DNA from: a virus
IMG/VR virus record: IMGVR_UViG_3300036861_000447
Coordinates: 1 to 47,814 of that record
Length of the DNA stretch: 47,814 nucleotides
Direction: 5' to 3' (one strand)
This document shows positions 20,808 through 30,016 of the stretch, one piece after another (position 1 is the stretch's first letter; every line of letters begins with the position of its first letter). Below the pieces are notes generated by a model. That model was not told the origin of the DNA. It saw only the letters and a program-made list of their open reading frames with translations, and made no database searches. The translations under genes and the position numbers were made by a program.

Positions 20808-22066
20808 CAGCCGGCCTCCGCTTGCGCGCGGGCGAGGGCGAGCTTGAAGAGCCGGAGCCGGAGTTCCAGCTCCTTCGCCTCATCGGCGGCTCCGGGCGAG
20901 CCGGCCGCCATGAGGCCGACCAGCGCCGGATCGGCAGAGGCCAGGCGGGTGCCGAGCGGAATCCGCACCGTCGGCGGCGCCCCCGCGCGGGTTTGAGCCG
21001 CGGGGCCGGCGCCCGGTCCCCCCCCGCCCCCCGCCCCGCCTTCGGGCGACGGCCCCGCCAAGCCCGCCCGCTCGCTGGCCGGGCCCGCGCCCATCGTGCC
21101 CTGGGTCTCGCGGCCCGCCGCGATCGCCGCCGCGCGGTCGCTGATCGAGGGCTGGACCCCCTTCAGCCCGCCTTGGAGTGCGGCGCCGCCCAGCGTCCCG
21201 ATCACCCCCGGCGGCATCACCGCTCCAGTCACGATGCCCATCGCCGCTCGCTCCGCGAGGGCTTGGGCACGCGGGCCCATTGAGGGATAGCTGGCCGCCA
21301 CCGTCGGCATCCCCATGACCATCGAGAGGTTCGGATCGTACTCCTGCCCTTCGATCGCCGTGATCGACCGTGGGCCGTAGCCGAGCGGACTCGTGAAGCC
21401 CCCGCCGAGTTCCGTTTCGCTTCGGGGCGAGGCCGTCGTGCCGCTGAAGGGGTCATTCGGGTTGCCCGGCTCGCCTTTACTGAACCCGGCCGTCTCCACG
21501 TCGCGCGAGACACCGGGTGACCCCCCGCCCCCCCCGGCATCCGCGCCCCCGCCGTCCTTCCCCCCGCAGATCGGCACCAGCACCCGCTGGGTCGTTGGCT
21601 GGGTCCGCCAGGTCGCCTCGAACGCCTCGCGGGTCAGCCAGCCGAGGGCGCAGTCGCCCTCGCCCCACAGCCCTGGGATCACCGGCCCTATCGTCACGCC
21701 CGCCCGGGCGTAGGTCCGCGCGCGGGCGGGCTCGGCCAGGACGATCAGGAGCGGCCAGACGCGGAGGAGCGCGTCGAGGCCCCCCAGGATCGCGCGCAGG
21801 GCCCGCCGCTGGCGGCGGTGGTCGGCCCGGACCCAGAGGCCCAGGATCGCCGCTGCGCACCACGGGGAGGCCCACAGGGCGCTCCAGCAACCGGTGGCGT
21901 CGGACTCCGTGAGGAGCACGGTCGGGGGCTGCATCCGGGCCAGGAAGGCTCCGAGGCGGCGGTGGGCTGGCTGCATGAGCCGGGCGAGGTCGCCCGAGGC
22001 GGCGAGGTCCGCCCACCAGGCGCCCAGCGCCACGTCGGCTTCCGGGCTCGGCTGATAGAGGATCAT
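20807..22066 (-). CDS. Virion protein with acetyltransferase-like N-terminus
   Basis: 419 residues. Residues 1-165 read like a GNAT-type fold: MILYQPSPEADVALGAWWAD, a strand near WSALWASPWCAAAILGLWVR, then helix and VLAEPARARTYARAGVTIG. T7-like phages have a similar acetyltransferase-like internal virion protein at this map position. The rest is a low-complexity Gly/Pro-rich linker (175-300) and a C-terminal helix. Catalytic function not shown. Confidence 0.5.
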   Translation of the reverse strand: MILYQPSPEADVALGAWWADLAASGDLARLMQPAHRRLGAFLARMQPPTVLLTESDATGCWSALWASPWCAAAILGLWVRADHRRQRRALRAILGGLDALLRVWPLLIVLAEPARARTYARAGVTIGPVIPGLWGEGDCALGWLTREAFEATWRTQPTTQRVLVPICGGKDGGGADAGGGGGSPGVSRDVETAGFSKGEPGNPNDPFSGTTASPRSETELGGGFTSPLGYGPRSITAIEGQEYDPNLSMVMGMPTVAASYPSMGPRAQALAERAAMGIVTGAVMPPGVIGTLGGAALQGGLKGVQPSISDRAAAIAAGRETQGTMGAGPASERAGLAGPSPEGGAGGGGGPGAGPAAQTRAGAPPTVRIPLGTRLASADPALVGLMAAGSPGAADEAKELELRLRLFKLALARAQAEAG

Positions 22067-23304
22067 CCGCGCCGCCGGCCCGGCGGGGCCAGCCGGGTTT
22101 CGAGTCGCGCCACCCGGCGATCCACGGCCTTCAGTCCCGCGTGGAGCAACCCGCTGTAGTCCAGGACGTTCACGCGCACCCCGTCGTCGCTGATCTCCGG
22201 CGGGGCCAGCTCCAGGATCGGCCCGATGTGCAGGGGCCCCTGGTCGGGCTCCCAGCGGTAGCGGTAGCGGACGATCGGGGTGGCCCGCACCCGGTCAAGG
22301 GCCGCGTCGTACTCATCGGCCCGGAGCGGGGCGATCCCGCGCTTGAGCCGGGCGGTGGAGTAGTATTGCAGTGCGGCGGCGGCGACTGGCGCGAGAGCGG
22401 TCAGATAGCCGAGGGCGCCCGCGCTCGGATGGCCGACGTTGGCCACGTCCACCGCATTCTGGCGGTTCAGCGCGCCCTGACCGGCCTGAAAGGCTTGGCC
22501 GGACGCTTGGAGCGCGGCGGCCGACCGCTGGCCGGTGAGCTGGCCGAGCAGCCCGGTCACCGACCCCGTGTCCGGCGCCCCCACCGTCGGGAGGCTCCCC
22601 GCGGGCCCGCCGCCACCCCCGAAGCCGGGGACGAACCCCCCCGCCATCGCGGCGCGGTTCTGGAGCGCGGAGGCCCGGAGGTTCGTCCCGAACTGCCGGA
22701 CAGCCTCCGCGAACTGGGCGCGCTGCTGCTCCAGGCCCAGCTCCGCCTGCGCCCGTGCGGCCCCGAGATCGCTCCCGAGTTCCCGAATCTGCTCCAGCGC
22801 CGGCTGCCCGATCGGGGTGTCGGTCAGCCGCAACCCCCGCGCCGCCGCCGCGTCCTCGGCAAACCGCGTGATCGACTCCTCGCCGAGCGTCCGCTGGCGG
22901 GCGAAGATCGTGTCCAGCCGCCCCAGGTCCTCGGGGGTCAGGACGGACTGGCCGGACAGGTAGCGGTCCACTGTTTGCGTGGCCAAGGTCTCCGTCGTGC
23001 TCGGCTGCGCGAGCTGCCCCAGCGCCACGTAGTTCGCGTAGAGTTCCTGCGTGGCGATGGGCAGGATCATGGACTGCGTCTGGACGGCGCTGAGGGCGTA
23101 GCTGTTCTGCGCCAGGAAGAGATCCCGGAAGCCGGGGAGCAGGGTCGTGTAGAGGTCCGCCTGTTGCCGGAGGGTGCCCAGTTGGACGTTCAGGATGTCG
23201 TTGAGCGTCCCGAAGAGGGCGGTTTCGGGCCCGGGGGGCCCGCCGCCCCCCTCGGGCTCCGGGCCGACCGGGCTGATCTCGCCGAGGGTCGGGTCGTCAG
23301 CCAT
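22063..23304 (-). CDS. Virion protein with C-terminal peptidase S74-like chaperone domain
   Basis: 413 residues. Long helical body (25-215, DILNVQLGTLRQQADLYTTL onward), a Gly-rich hinge (222-245), then YYSTARLKRGIAPLRADEYD from 314. S316, R319 and K321 match the SxxRxK motif of self-cleaving intramolecular chaperones, and YRYRWEPD...GPILELAP and LDYSGLLHAGLKAVDRRVAR fit the rest of that fold. Here the domain follows a helical core-type protein, not a beta-helix. Confidence 0.65.
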   Translation of the reverse strand: MADDPTLGEISPVGPEPEGGGGPPGPETALFGTLNDILNVQLGTLRQQADLYTTLLPGFRDLFLAQNSYALSAVQTQSMILPIATQELYANYVALGQLAQPSTTETLATQTVDRYLSGQSVLTPEDLGRLDTIFARQRTLGEESITRFAEDAAAARGLRLTDTPIGQPALEQIRELGSDLGAARAQAELGLEQQRAQFAEAVRQFGTNLRASALQNRAAMAGGFVPGFGGGGGPAGSLPTVGAPDTGSVTGLLGQLTGQRSAAALQASGQAFQAGQGALNRQNAVDVANVGHPSAGALGYLTALAPVAAAALQYYSTARLKRGIAPLRADEYDAALDRVRATPIVRYRYRWEPDQGPLHIGPILELAPPEISDDGVRVNVLDYSGLLHAGLKAVDRRVARLETRLAPPGRRRG

Positions 23305-23307
23305 GGC

Positions 23308-24084
23308 CTAGAGCAGGGTCACCTGCACGGCGAGGCACCGGCTACTGACCGTCGCCGCTGAAAACGAGTTCTGGAACGTGACCGCCAGCGCGAGGGCGGT
23401 GGTCGAGTCCTCCGCGAGCGCGTTGTGGACGCCGATGAAGCCGTCGTTCGAGGTGTTCCCCTGCCCGCCAACCCCGACCCCACTCACGCCCGTCGTGTTC
23501 CCGAAGATCACCTGGCCCGCGCCATACTGCGCGTTCGTGGCATTGGCCGCGCTCAGTTGCGCCTGCGCGAAGATCGGGTAGCGCGTGGCGCTGGTCACGA
23601 TGTTCGAGGACGTCACGTCGAGCCAGGTCGTCGCCCCGTACTTCAGCCGGATCTGGAGCGTCCGGTTCGCCCCCGAGTTGTTCAGGAAGTCGCACCACAG
23701 CCGGATGTCGAGGGCCCGGGTCGTGCTCAAGGTATTCGCGGGCACCGTGAAGGTGTAGACCGTGGTTTCCGCCGCGCTCGACACGTTGTCGAACACGGTG
23801 ACGTCGCGGCTGAGGATGACCGGGAGGACCCGCGCTGCCGACCCGTCATGCCAGGTGAGCCGCTGCCCGTTCCGCCGGAGCCGGCCGGCCGCCGTCGCAT
23901 CCGCCGCCGAATCGGCGAATGCGGCCTCGTTGACGCTGGTGAGGCTGTTCGAGTTGACGTCCAGGTTGCCCGTCAGGGGCGAGATCAGCGCCAGCGCGTT
24001 GTTCAGGATGTTGTTGAACTCCGCGTTGAGATCCGCGGAGTAGAGGACCTCCGCCCCCCACGTCTTCACCCGGGAGAGCGCCAT
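23308..24084 (-). CDS. Tail fibre or appendage protein
   Basis: 258 residues. The head VKTWGAEVLYSADLNAEFNN is the start motif of many short phage fibre proteins. The body is Thr/Ser/Asn-rich beta (residues 90-258) with a hydrophobic end VQVTLL. Probably a receptor-binding or decoration protein. Confidence 0.6.
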   Translation of the reverse strand: MALSRVKTWGAEVLYSADLNAEFNNILNNALALISPLTGNLDVNSNSLTSVNEAAFADSAADATAAGRLRRNGQRLTWHDGSAARVLPVILSRDVTVFDNVSSAAETTVYTFTVPANTLSTTRALDIRLWCDFLNNSGANRTLQIRLKYGATTWLDVTSSNIVTSATRYPIFAQAQLSAANATNAQYGAGQVIFGNTTGVSGVGVGGQGNTSNDGFIGVHNALAEDSTTALALAVTFQNSFSAATVSSRCLAVQVTLL

Positions 24085-25677
24085 TTACCCGAGGCTCCCC
24101 GCGCGGGCCAAGCCCGCCGATTCGAGTTGGAGCGTCAGGCTGTGCGGCTCGCAATCGATATCCTGGCTCCCCTGGCTGATCTCGATCTGGAGTTCCTTGA
24201 ACTGGCCCTCCATGTCGAAGGCCACGGCCGAGGCTTGGCTCGCCACCAAACTGTCCACGTCGAGATCGAACGCGGCGCCGGGATAGGTCGGCGCGGGCGA
24301 GGTCGCGGTGTCCCCCAGAAGATCCCCGCCCCCCGCTTGGGTGATGCTGACCGACTGCGGCGTGTGGTCGTCGCGCTGCCATTGGAGGGTGAAGGTCGCG
24401 TTCTTCTGGACGAACCCGACCCGCCCCTCCACCGCCGTCTTGTCCACCATCGCGGAGCCAAAATCCAGCCGCGGCCACGTCGCCCGGAAGGTGTACGAGG
24501 TCATATCCAGATCGCGGGGCACCCGGTTCCCGCGCCACACCCGCCCCGTGTAGGTGCCGAACCACGGCACCGTTTCCTGGTTCGTGTCGAGCACCATCCC
24601 GATGGACCCGACGGGGTAGGCCGGCCAGCGGAAGAACCGCGGGGGGTCGAAGCGGTAGTCCCAGCCGAGGATGACGTCGTGGGTCGAGGAGCCCGAGAGC
24701 GTGGCCGTCCACAGGGCATACCCGGCCGAGGGGAAGTTCGCGCCCCACACGAAGTCGAAGCGCCCGTGGTTCAGCGCCTTCGTGAACCAGGAGCGGATGG
24801 GCGCCGAGACGAACCCCTCCACGTAGTCCCCGTAGGCATTCGTCGCCACCAGGGAATGGATGCCGCGGTGGTCCCACCAGAGGAGATCGTCGCCCCGCCG
24901 CAGGAGCGCCTGCTGATTGGTGGCGCCGACCCCCGTGATGTAGGGGACCAGGGCGAAGTCCGAGGGCGTCGAGCCGGTCAGCCGGAGGATCGCGCCGCGC
25001 GCGGGGCCTTTCCAGATCAGCAGCTCGTTCCGATGGGAGGCCAGCGCGGTGATCGTGTCGCCGTCGTCCGGCCGGACGTCGATGGAGCCGGAGCCCGCGC
25101 CCACCCAGTCCTCGGGGTTGCCTTGGGCGCAATAGTAGAGACGGGACTTGGCCGACTCCACGCCCGCCGCGAACATCCGGTCCTTGTGCTGGACGTGGAA
25201 CGAAAAGTTCGGCGGCGTGCCGCCGAGATCCGCAAACGTCGTCTGGTTCCACTTCCACGGAACATCCGTGGTCGAGGTCGTCGCCAGCACAATCAGGTCG
25301 TTCATCACCTCGGCCCACGGCATCTTTGCCGCCTCGATCCCCGCCTTGATCGCGGTGAGCGTGCCCGCCCCCGCCTCCGAGTAGATCGACGTCCCCGCGA
25401 AGATGACTTTCCGCTGGGTGGCCGCGCCGGAGCTGTTCGACTTCCAGTAGTCGAAGATCCCGATGACGTGATCGGTGGCGCCCGTCGCCGTGGCGTTGAC
25501 CCGGCCCGCGCCCGGCATCTTCGCGGGCCAGCCGTCGAGGCTGTAGATCAGGTTGTCCGCCGTCACCAGCCACGGCACCATCAGCCGCCCGGTCTGATCC
25601 GGCGGGGCCGAAAAGATCGGCCCCAGCTCCGTGTTCCAGCCCCCCCCGAGCCCCAGCGAGACGAGTTGGCGCGCCAC
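24085..25677 (-). CDS. Tail nozzle / stabilisation protein (P22 gp10, T7 gp12-like)
   Basis: 530 residues, all-beta. Repeated blades such as HVIGIFDYWK, RLYYCAQGNPEDWVGAGSGS and LLIWKGPARGAILRLTGS suggest a beta propeller, as in podovirus nozzle proteins that close the tail and hold packaged DNA. Begins at the base after the adaptor gene's stop, the order seen in podoviruses. Assignment by pattern and context. Confidence 0.65.
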   Translation of the reverse strand: MARQLVSLGLGGGWNTELGPIFSAPPDQTGRLMVPWLVTADNLIYSLDGWPAKMPGAGRVNATATGATDHVIGIFDYWKSNSSGAATQRKVIFAGTSIYSEAGAGTLTAIKAGIEAAKMPWAEVMNDLIVLATTSTTDVPWKWNQTTFADLGGTPPNFSFHVQHKDRMFAAGVESAKSRLYYCAQGNPEDWVGAGSGSIDVRPDDGDTITALASHRNELLIWKGPARGAILRLTGSTPSDFALVPYITGVGATNQQALLRRGDDLLWWDHRGIHSLVATNAYGDYVEGFVSAPIRSWFTKALNHGRFDFVWGANFPSAGYALWTATLSGSSTHDVILGWDYRFDPPRFFRWPAYPVGSIGMVLDTNQETVPWFGTYTGRVWRGNRVPRDLDMTSYTFRATWPRLDFGSAMVDKTAVEGRVGFVQKNATFTLQWQRDDHTPQSVSITQAGGGDLLGDTATSPAPTYPGAAFDLDVDSLVASQASAVAFDMEGQFKELQIEISQGSQDIDCEPHSLTLQLESAGLARAGSLG

Positions 25678-26706
25678 CTAATCCTCGAGGGTGTCGAACC
25701 GCGTGTCGGTGCTGTAGCGCCGCCGCCGGCCTGATTGATAGGGCGCCTGCGCCGCCCCCTGGTAGCCGAGCATCGCGGGGGCCAGGCGCGGCCGGTCGGC
25801 GATGGGGCTCGTGCTGCTGCGCGCCCGCGCGAGGATCGCGTCCGCCTCCGCGCGGTAGGTGTCGGCGCGCGCGTCGTCCTTGCGATCCCGCGTCCAACAC
25901 TCCAGCGCCTTCCGCACGAGGGCCTGGCGGAAGCGCGGGGGCACGATCGGCTCGTCACTGGCCGCGCTCAGGTTCGCCTGCCCGGTCCCCGTGCTGCTCA
26001 CCGCGAGGTTCGTCGTGTAGTAGCGGTAGGGCAGGAGGTAGGTCCGGTCGGGCGCGGGGCCGAACAGAATCCGCGGCCGGAGGCTGGTCGAGCCCGAGGG
26101 CCCCAGCTCGATCAGGCAGGCCACCTCCGGCGGGCCCCGCCGGGTATTCCGCGCGAAGCGGTGGTAGAACGCCCGCGCTCCGAGGAGCGGGATCTTCCGA
26201 TCCTCCGTGAAGTACCGGGCGTCGATCGGCCGGTCGAAGTCGGCCGCCAGCGCGTACTCATCCTCGGTGTACTGGTAGGTCGCGCCCGACAGGGCCGTGG
26301 TCCCCACGTAGCGGTCTTGGAGCGTGAGGCTGGTATCGTTGCTCACGCTGGCGACCTCGTAGGGATCGAGCCCCCCCGCGAAGGTCAGCTTCCCGCCCGC
26401 CCGGACGTTGTTGAACCCCATGCCGGTCACCGCGGTATTCCACAGCGTGCTGGTCCCCGTCACCGTCGTCCGGGTCGCCAGCGCGATCGCCACGGTCCCC
26501 GTGCTGTAGCCGGGATGGGTGAGGATCGTCGCCCGCCGCTCCGCCCACGGCCAGCCGTCCGGCTCCTGGTGAATCTCCTGGAGCGCCTTGTTCACATAGC
26601 GGTCGGCGACCGCGTTGATCGCGGAGTCCCCCGTGACTTCCTTGAGCGCGTTCAAGAAGTCCGTGCGAAGCTCGCTGAGGGTAGCCGGGCTATCCGTGGT
26701 CGCCAT
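25678..26706 (-). CDS. Tail adaptor protein (T7 gp11-like role)
   Basis: 342 residues. Helical N-terminus (RTDFLNALKEVTGDSAINAV), then an Ig-like beta insertion (TVTGTSTLWNTAVTG to SNDTSLTLQDRYVGT) common in phage adaptors, and a helical C-terminal end (RADTYRAEADAILARAR). Would sit between portal and nozzle. No sequence search was done. Confidence 0.6.
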   Translation of the reverse strand: MATTDSPATLSELRTDFLNALKEVTGDSAINAVADRYVNKALQEIHQEPDGWPWAERRATILTHPGYSTGTVAIALATRTTVTGTSTLWNTAVTGMGFNNVRAGGKLTFAGGLDPYEVASVSNDTSLTLQDRYVGTTALSGATYQYTEDEYALAADFDRPIDARYFTEDRKIPLLGARAFYHRFARNTRRGPPEVACLIELGPSGSTSLRPRILFGPAPDRTYLLPYRYYTTNLAVSSTGTGQANLSAASDEPIVPPRFRQALVRKALECWTRDRKDDARADTYRAEADAILARARSSTSPIADRPRLAPAMLGYQGAAQAPYQSGRRRRYSTDTRFDTLED

Positions 26707-26866
26707 CGGGAGACGCTCCCGGAGCGGGGGCCAGCTCGACTGCGGGCGCCCCCCGTTTCAGCGCGAGATTCTCCTGACGGAGCCAATCGTTCTCGGTCGC
26801 CAGGACGGCGAGCCGGAAGGTCAGGTCCCCGATCATCTGTTTCAGGTGTTCCTCGATCGAAGCCAT
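26690..26866 (-). CDS. 58-residue coiled-coil protein
   Basis: MASIEEHLKQMIGDLTFRLA, then ATENDWLRQENLALK: a short parallel coil with Leu/Asn heptads, Pro-rich tail. Overlaps the adaptor gene start by 17 bp. Layout resembles small phage coil proteins (DUF-type) of unknown role. Confidence 0.65.
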   Translation of the reverse strand: MASIEEHLKQMIGDLTFRLAVLATENDWLRQENLALKRGAPAVELAPAPGASPDGDHG

Positions 26867-26870
26867 GGGG

Positions 26871-27089
26871 TCAGCCCTCCCGGGGCGGTCCGAGCGTGAG
26901 CGACATCGGCTGCGCGAGCCCGCGGGCGGCCTGCCCCAGCCGCCGGATCATGGCGAGACCCCGCCGCGGGAGATTCGGGGCGCAGGTCTCGCAGATCCAG
27001 GCATCACAGAGCCCGCAGTACGCGGTGCGCTTTGGGGTGGCGTCCTCGTCCACCAGCCAGCACACATCGCAGCGGAGGTTCTCAGCCAT
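26871..27089 (-). CDS. Zinc-finger protein (B-box/RING-like spacing)
   Basis: 72 residues: CDVCWLVDEDATPKRTAYCG then LCDAWICETC, giving three CxxC-type pairs (residues 7-36), enough for two zinc sites. Joined to the tailspike gene by TAATG. Odd to find between tailspike and adaptor genes. Confidence 0.65.
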   Translation of the reverse strand: MAENLRCDVCWLVDEDATPKRTAYCGLCDAWICETCAPNLPRRGLAMIRRLGQAARGLAQPMSLTLGPPREG

Positions 27090-29752
27090 TACGAGATGCC
27101 CCCACAGACGACGTGGTACTTGTCACTGGTCGCGGGGGCGGTCCCGTTCGTGGTCACCGTGACGGTGGTGGTCGTGGTGGCGACCACGATGGCCGTCTTG
27201 CCGACGACCATGCCGGCGAGGGCCGGGAAGACGGCGCACGCTGGGGCGGTGGCCCACGTCCCGTTGAAGGTCACGACCCACCCCGACGCCGGTGAGCCGC
27301 TGGACCCCATCGTCACGGTCATGAAGGTGTCGGACCCGCTGACGCTCGGGGAGGTGCCGCAGTTCGAGGAGCACGTCGGCGCCGTCTGCTGGGCGGTGCG
27401 GATCTGGGTGCCCGTGGAGGTCGCGCCCGTGGTGACCCCGAACTGGAGCGTCCCCGCGCGCTGCAACTCCAGCGTGCGGGAGCCCGCGCCGCTGGCGGTG
27501 TTGGTCAGGTTGACTTGAAGCAACCCGGGGACGACGCCCGTGGTGTTGTACGTGCCGGTGATCGGGTGGAGCACTGTGGTGCCCGAGCCGGTCACGGAGC
27601 CCCCGGTGACCGTCAGCGCGGCGGCGTCGTTCCGCCCGGTGATGGTGGTGGTCGTGGCGTTGGTCGTCGCGATCTTGACCGACCCCGAGGACGCCGCAGT
27701 GTCGATCAGGAAGTCAGTGGCGTCGTGCTTGAGCAGGCCATACTTGGGGCCGGTCGTGGTGCCGAAGATGTCGAGTTCCTGGGCGTTGGTCCCGCGCACG
27801 AGGGCAATGCGGTCGGCCGCCTGCCGGCTCAGGCAGGCATCGACCGAGCCAATCGTCCCGAATCCGAATTGGCAGTCGGCGGTGCCGCCGAGGATTTCGA
27901 CCTTGCCGCCGCTCGCCGTACTGAACAGGCGGAAGCGGACGGCACTAGCATTGCTCCAGTCCCACGCATTCGCCGCCCCGCGGAACCAGCCGGCCGTCTG
28001 GCCATCGGCGGAGAAGAAGAGGCTTGTGGTCCCGGCGGCCCCGGAGGCCAGCTTCGCTTGCCCGGTCAGCGTCAGGTCGGTAAGCGTCGGCGTGGCACTG
28101 TAGGCCGGCGGCGTCCCGCTCGTGAGCACTTGGCCGGCGCTCGCATTGGCGAGCGAAGTGGGCGTGGCCCCGGCGCCGCCGCCGAGGATCAGGGCATTGG
28201 CGGTCAGGAGTCCCGAGGACGCGAGGGTGCCGGTCGCGGTGAACCCGAGGATGCCTCCATCGGTGCCCGCGGTGAGCCCGGTTCCCCCGTCCCCGACGCC
28301 GAGCGTGCCCGTGATGTCTTTCGTCGCCCCCGAGAGCCGCACCGCGCCGTAGAGCGGGCTGATGCCGGCGCCCGCCCCACGGAGCACCGTACCGTCGGCC
28401 CCGGCTGCGATGCGGGTGAACCCCGTCGTGGAATTGGCGGCGAGAAGATCGCCGATCGCCTGACTGGCAATGGCCAGATGGGCGGCGTTGAGCTTGTCGG
28501 CGACGTTTCCGATCAACGTGTTGGACCCCGCCACCAGCTTCCCGGCGGTGTTCAGGCTGACGTCGCCGCCCGCGAAGCCACCGCCGACGTTCCAGGCGCG
28601 GCCGAAGGTCGCAGACCCACCCGGGGTCAGCGTCACGGACCCGGGATCGAAGTGGTTACCGCTCAGGGTCAGGTGCCCGTTCCAGGTCACCGTGCCCACG
28701 CCGAGAAAGTTCCCGATGAGGGTGGCCCGCGAACTCGTGTCCGTGAATCGGATTTCCGGCGTCCCGCCGGTGGTCAGGTAGGACCCGACGAGCGTGAACA
28801 CGCTGCGGGTCGTCCCGGCCCAGTCGATGAGCACGGGGCCCGCGGCCCCGCCCTTTTTGAAGAAGCCCGTGATGGCCAGGGAGCCGTCGGTCACCGCCGC
28901 CATGCGAGCCAGATTGGACGAGCCTTCGGAGTAGCCGCCGGTGACGGAGCTGCCGTGGCGCTGGGTCCCGGCCAGGTCGAAGTCCCAGCCGGTCACCGCG
29001 AACGCTACCCCATAGGCGTGGAAGCTCCCGCCGTTCGTGCGCACGCCCACCGAGGCGGTGGCCGAGGGGGCCGAGCAGGTCAGGCCGAAGAACCGGTGCC
29101 CTAGGCTATTGCTGTGCTCGATCGAGACGCAGGCGCTGGTGACATTGAGGATCTTGACGTTGTGGAGCACGCTCTCGGCGTTGTTCGTGTCCACATCGGC
29201 GGTGTACCGCACCCCATTGGTGAGGCTGTCCGCCGTGGTGGAGCCGAGGAGGACATGGCTGACGATATTGTTAGTGGGCGCGAAGCCCCCCGCCGCGCCC
29301 CGGTGGTACTGAATCCCGGCCGCAGGCGCGGAGGCGTGCCCGAGGATGCCGAGGTCGCGGATGAGGCTGTCGCGGTTGTTCGTGAGCTTCAGGACGCCCA
29401 GACCCGCCAAGGCGGCCGTCGGCGCGAGCTGGCTGGAGGCCATCCCCGCGCCCTCGATGACGAAGCCCTCCCGGTTGCTGATCGTGAGCTGGGCGGAGAC
29501 CTTGTAGACGCCGCGGGGAAAATAAACCCGCCCCTGGGAGGTAGCCATCGCGTCAAAGGCCGCTTGGATCGCCACCGTGTCGTCAGCCACGCCGTCGCCC
29601 ACCGCGCCGTACTGCTCCACTACGTTGGTCCATGCGCGATGCGAGCCGTCCGCGTTGTGCCCGATCGAGAGGTAGGCGTTGAGCACGTCGCCCCAGTTAT
29701 TGGAGTCGAGCGAGCCGTTCGCCGTGTTCCAGACGTAGGGGAGTCGGGCCAT
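27089..29752 (-). CDS. Tailspike with pectate-lyase-type beta helix
   Basis: 887 residues. Short head (1-42) for attachment to the virion, then YGAVGDGVADDTVAIQAAFD (48-67), the hallmark start of phage right-handed beta-helix spikes. A long repetitive Gly/Ser/Thr helix follows to about 760. The C-terminus has a Cys-containing tip (CSSNCGTSPSVSG ... ATSDKYHVVCGG) found on many phage fibres. It would bind, and perhaps cut, surface polysaccharide. No S74 chaperone is present. Confidence 0.82.
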   Translation of the reverse strand: MARLPYVWNTANGSLDSNNWGDVLNAYLSIGHNADGSHRAWTNVVEQYGAVGDGVADDTVAIQAAFDAMATSQGRVYFPRGVYKVSAQLTISNREGFVIEGAGMASSQLAPTAALAGLGVLKLTNNRDSLIRDLGILGHASAPAAGIQYHRGAAGGFAPTNNIVSHVLLGSTTADSLTNGVRYTADVDTNNAESVLHNVKILNVTSACVSIEHSNSLGHRFFGLTCSAPSATASVGVRTNGGSFHAYGVAFAVTGWDFDLAGTQRHGSSVTGGYSEGSSNLARMAAVTDGSLAITGFFKKGGAAGPVLIDWAGTTRSVFTLVGSYLTTGGTPEIRFTDTSSRATLIGNFLGVGTVTWNGHLTLSGNHFDPGSVTLTPGGSATFGRAWNVGGGFAGGDVSLNTAGKLVAGSNTLIGNVADKLNAAHLAIASQAIGDLLAANSTTGFTRIAAGADGTVLRGAGAGISPLYGAVRLSGATKDITGTLGVGDGGTGLTAGTDGGILGFTATGTLASSGLLTANALILGGGAGATPTSLANASAGQVLTSGTPPAYSATPTLTDLTLTGQAKLASGAAGTTSLFFSADGQTAGWFRGAANAWDWSNASAVRFRLFSTASGGKVEILGGTADCQFGFGTIGSVDACLSRQAADRIALVRGTNAQELDIFGTTTGPKYGLLKHDATDFLIDTAASSGSVKIATTNATTTTITGRNDAAALTVTGGSVTGSGTTVLHPITGTYNTTGVVPGLLQVNLTNTASGAGSRTLELQRAGTLQFGVTTGATSTGTQIRTAQQTAPTCSSNCGTSPSVSGSDTFMTVTMGSSGSPASGWVVTFNGTWATAPACAVFPALAGMVVGKTAIVVATTTTTVTVTTNGTAPATSDKYHVVCGGIS

Positions 29753-29755
29753 GGC

Positions 29756-29854
29756 TCAGGCGCCACCGTAGCCGGAGGTGCCGTAGCGGAGGGCCCCGTA
29801 GCCCGCCGCCCACCGCCCGTACCACCCCGCGCCGTAGGTCAGCCGTCCATACAT
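29756..29854 (-). CDS. 32-residue Tyr/Gly-repeat peptide
   Basis: Begins MYGRLTYGAGWYG and continues GYG-ALRYGTSGYG: YG every four to six residues. Stop is three bases before the tailspike ATG. Shares YGRLxYGxGxYG with the gene above it, so the two look like diverged duplicates. Confidence 0.55.
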   Translation of the reverse strand: MYGRLTYGAGWYGRWAAGYGALRYGTSGYGGA

Positions 29855-29857
29855 GCG

Positions 29858-30013
29858 TCAGCTCCGCCGGGCATCGCCGTAGAACCCGGTGCCGTAGGAC
29901 AGCCGGCCGTAGGCGCCGAGATCGAAGAGGACCTCCCCATGGCTATCTTTGATCTGGCCCTGCCGCCGGAGGACCCACCAGGCCCACGGCACCAGCCGCC
30001 GCGCGAGGCGCAC
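29858..30013 (-). CDS. 51-residue protein with Tyr/Gly-repeat tail
   Basis: GTG start three bases after the previous stop. Basic, Trp-rich head (RLARRLVPWAWWVLRRQGQ), then LGAYGRLSYGTGFYGDARRS. The tail repeats the YGRLxYGxGxYG motif of the next gene. Could be a small virion or spike-associated peptide; no function known. Confidence 0.55.
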   Translation of the reverse strand: MRLARRLVPWAWWVLRRQGQIKDSHGEVLFDLGAYGRLSYGTGFYGDARRS

Positions 30014-30016
30014 CGG

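Noticed and set aside
23425-25734. 769-codon plus-strand ORF opposite the nozzle gene
   Set aside because: Product is Arg/Gly/Pro/His-rich low-quality sequence, antisense to a gene with clear beta-propeller character; typical GC-rich shadow frame.
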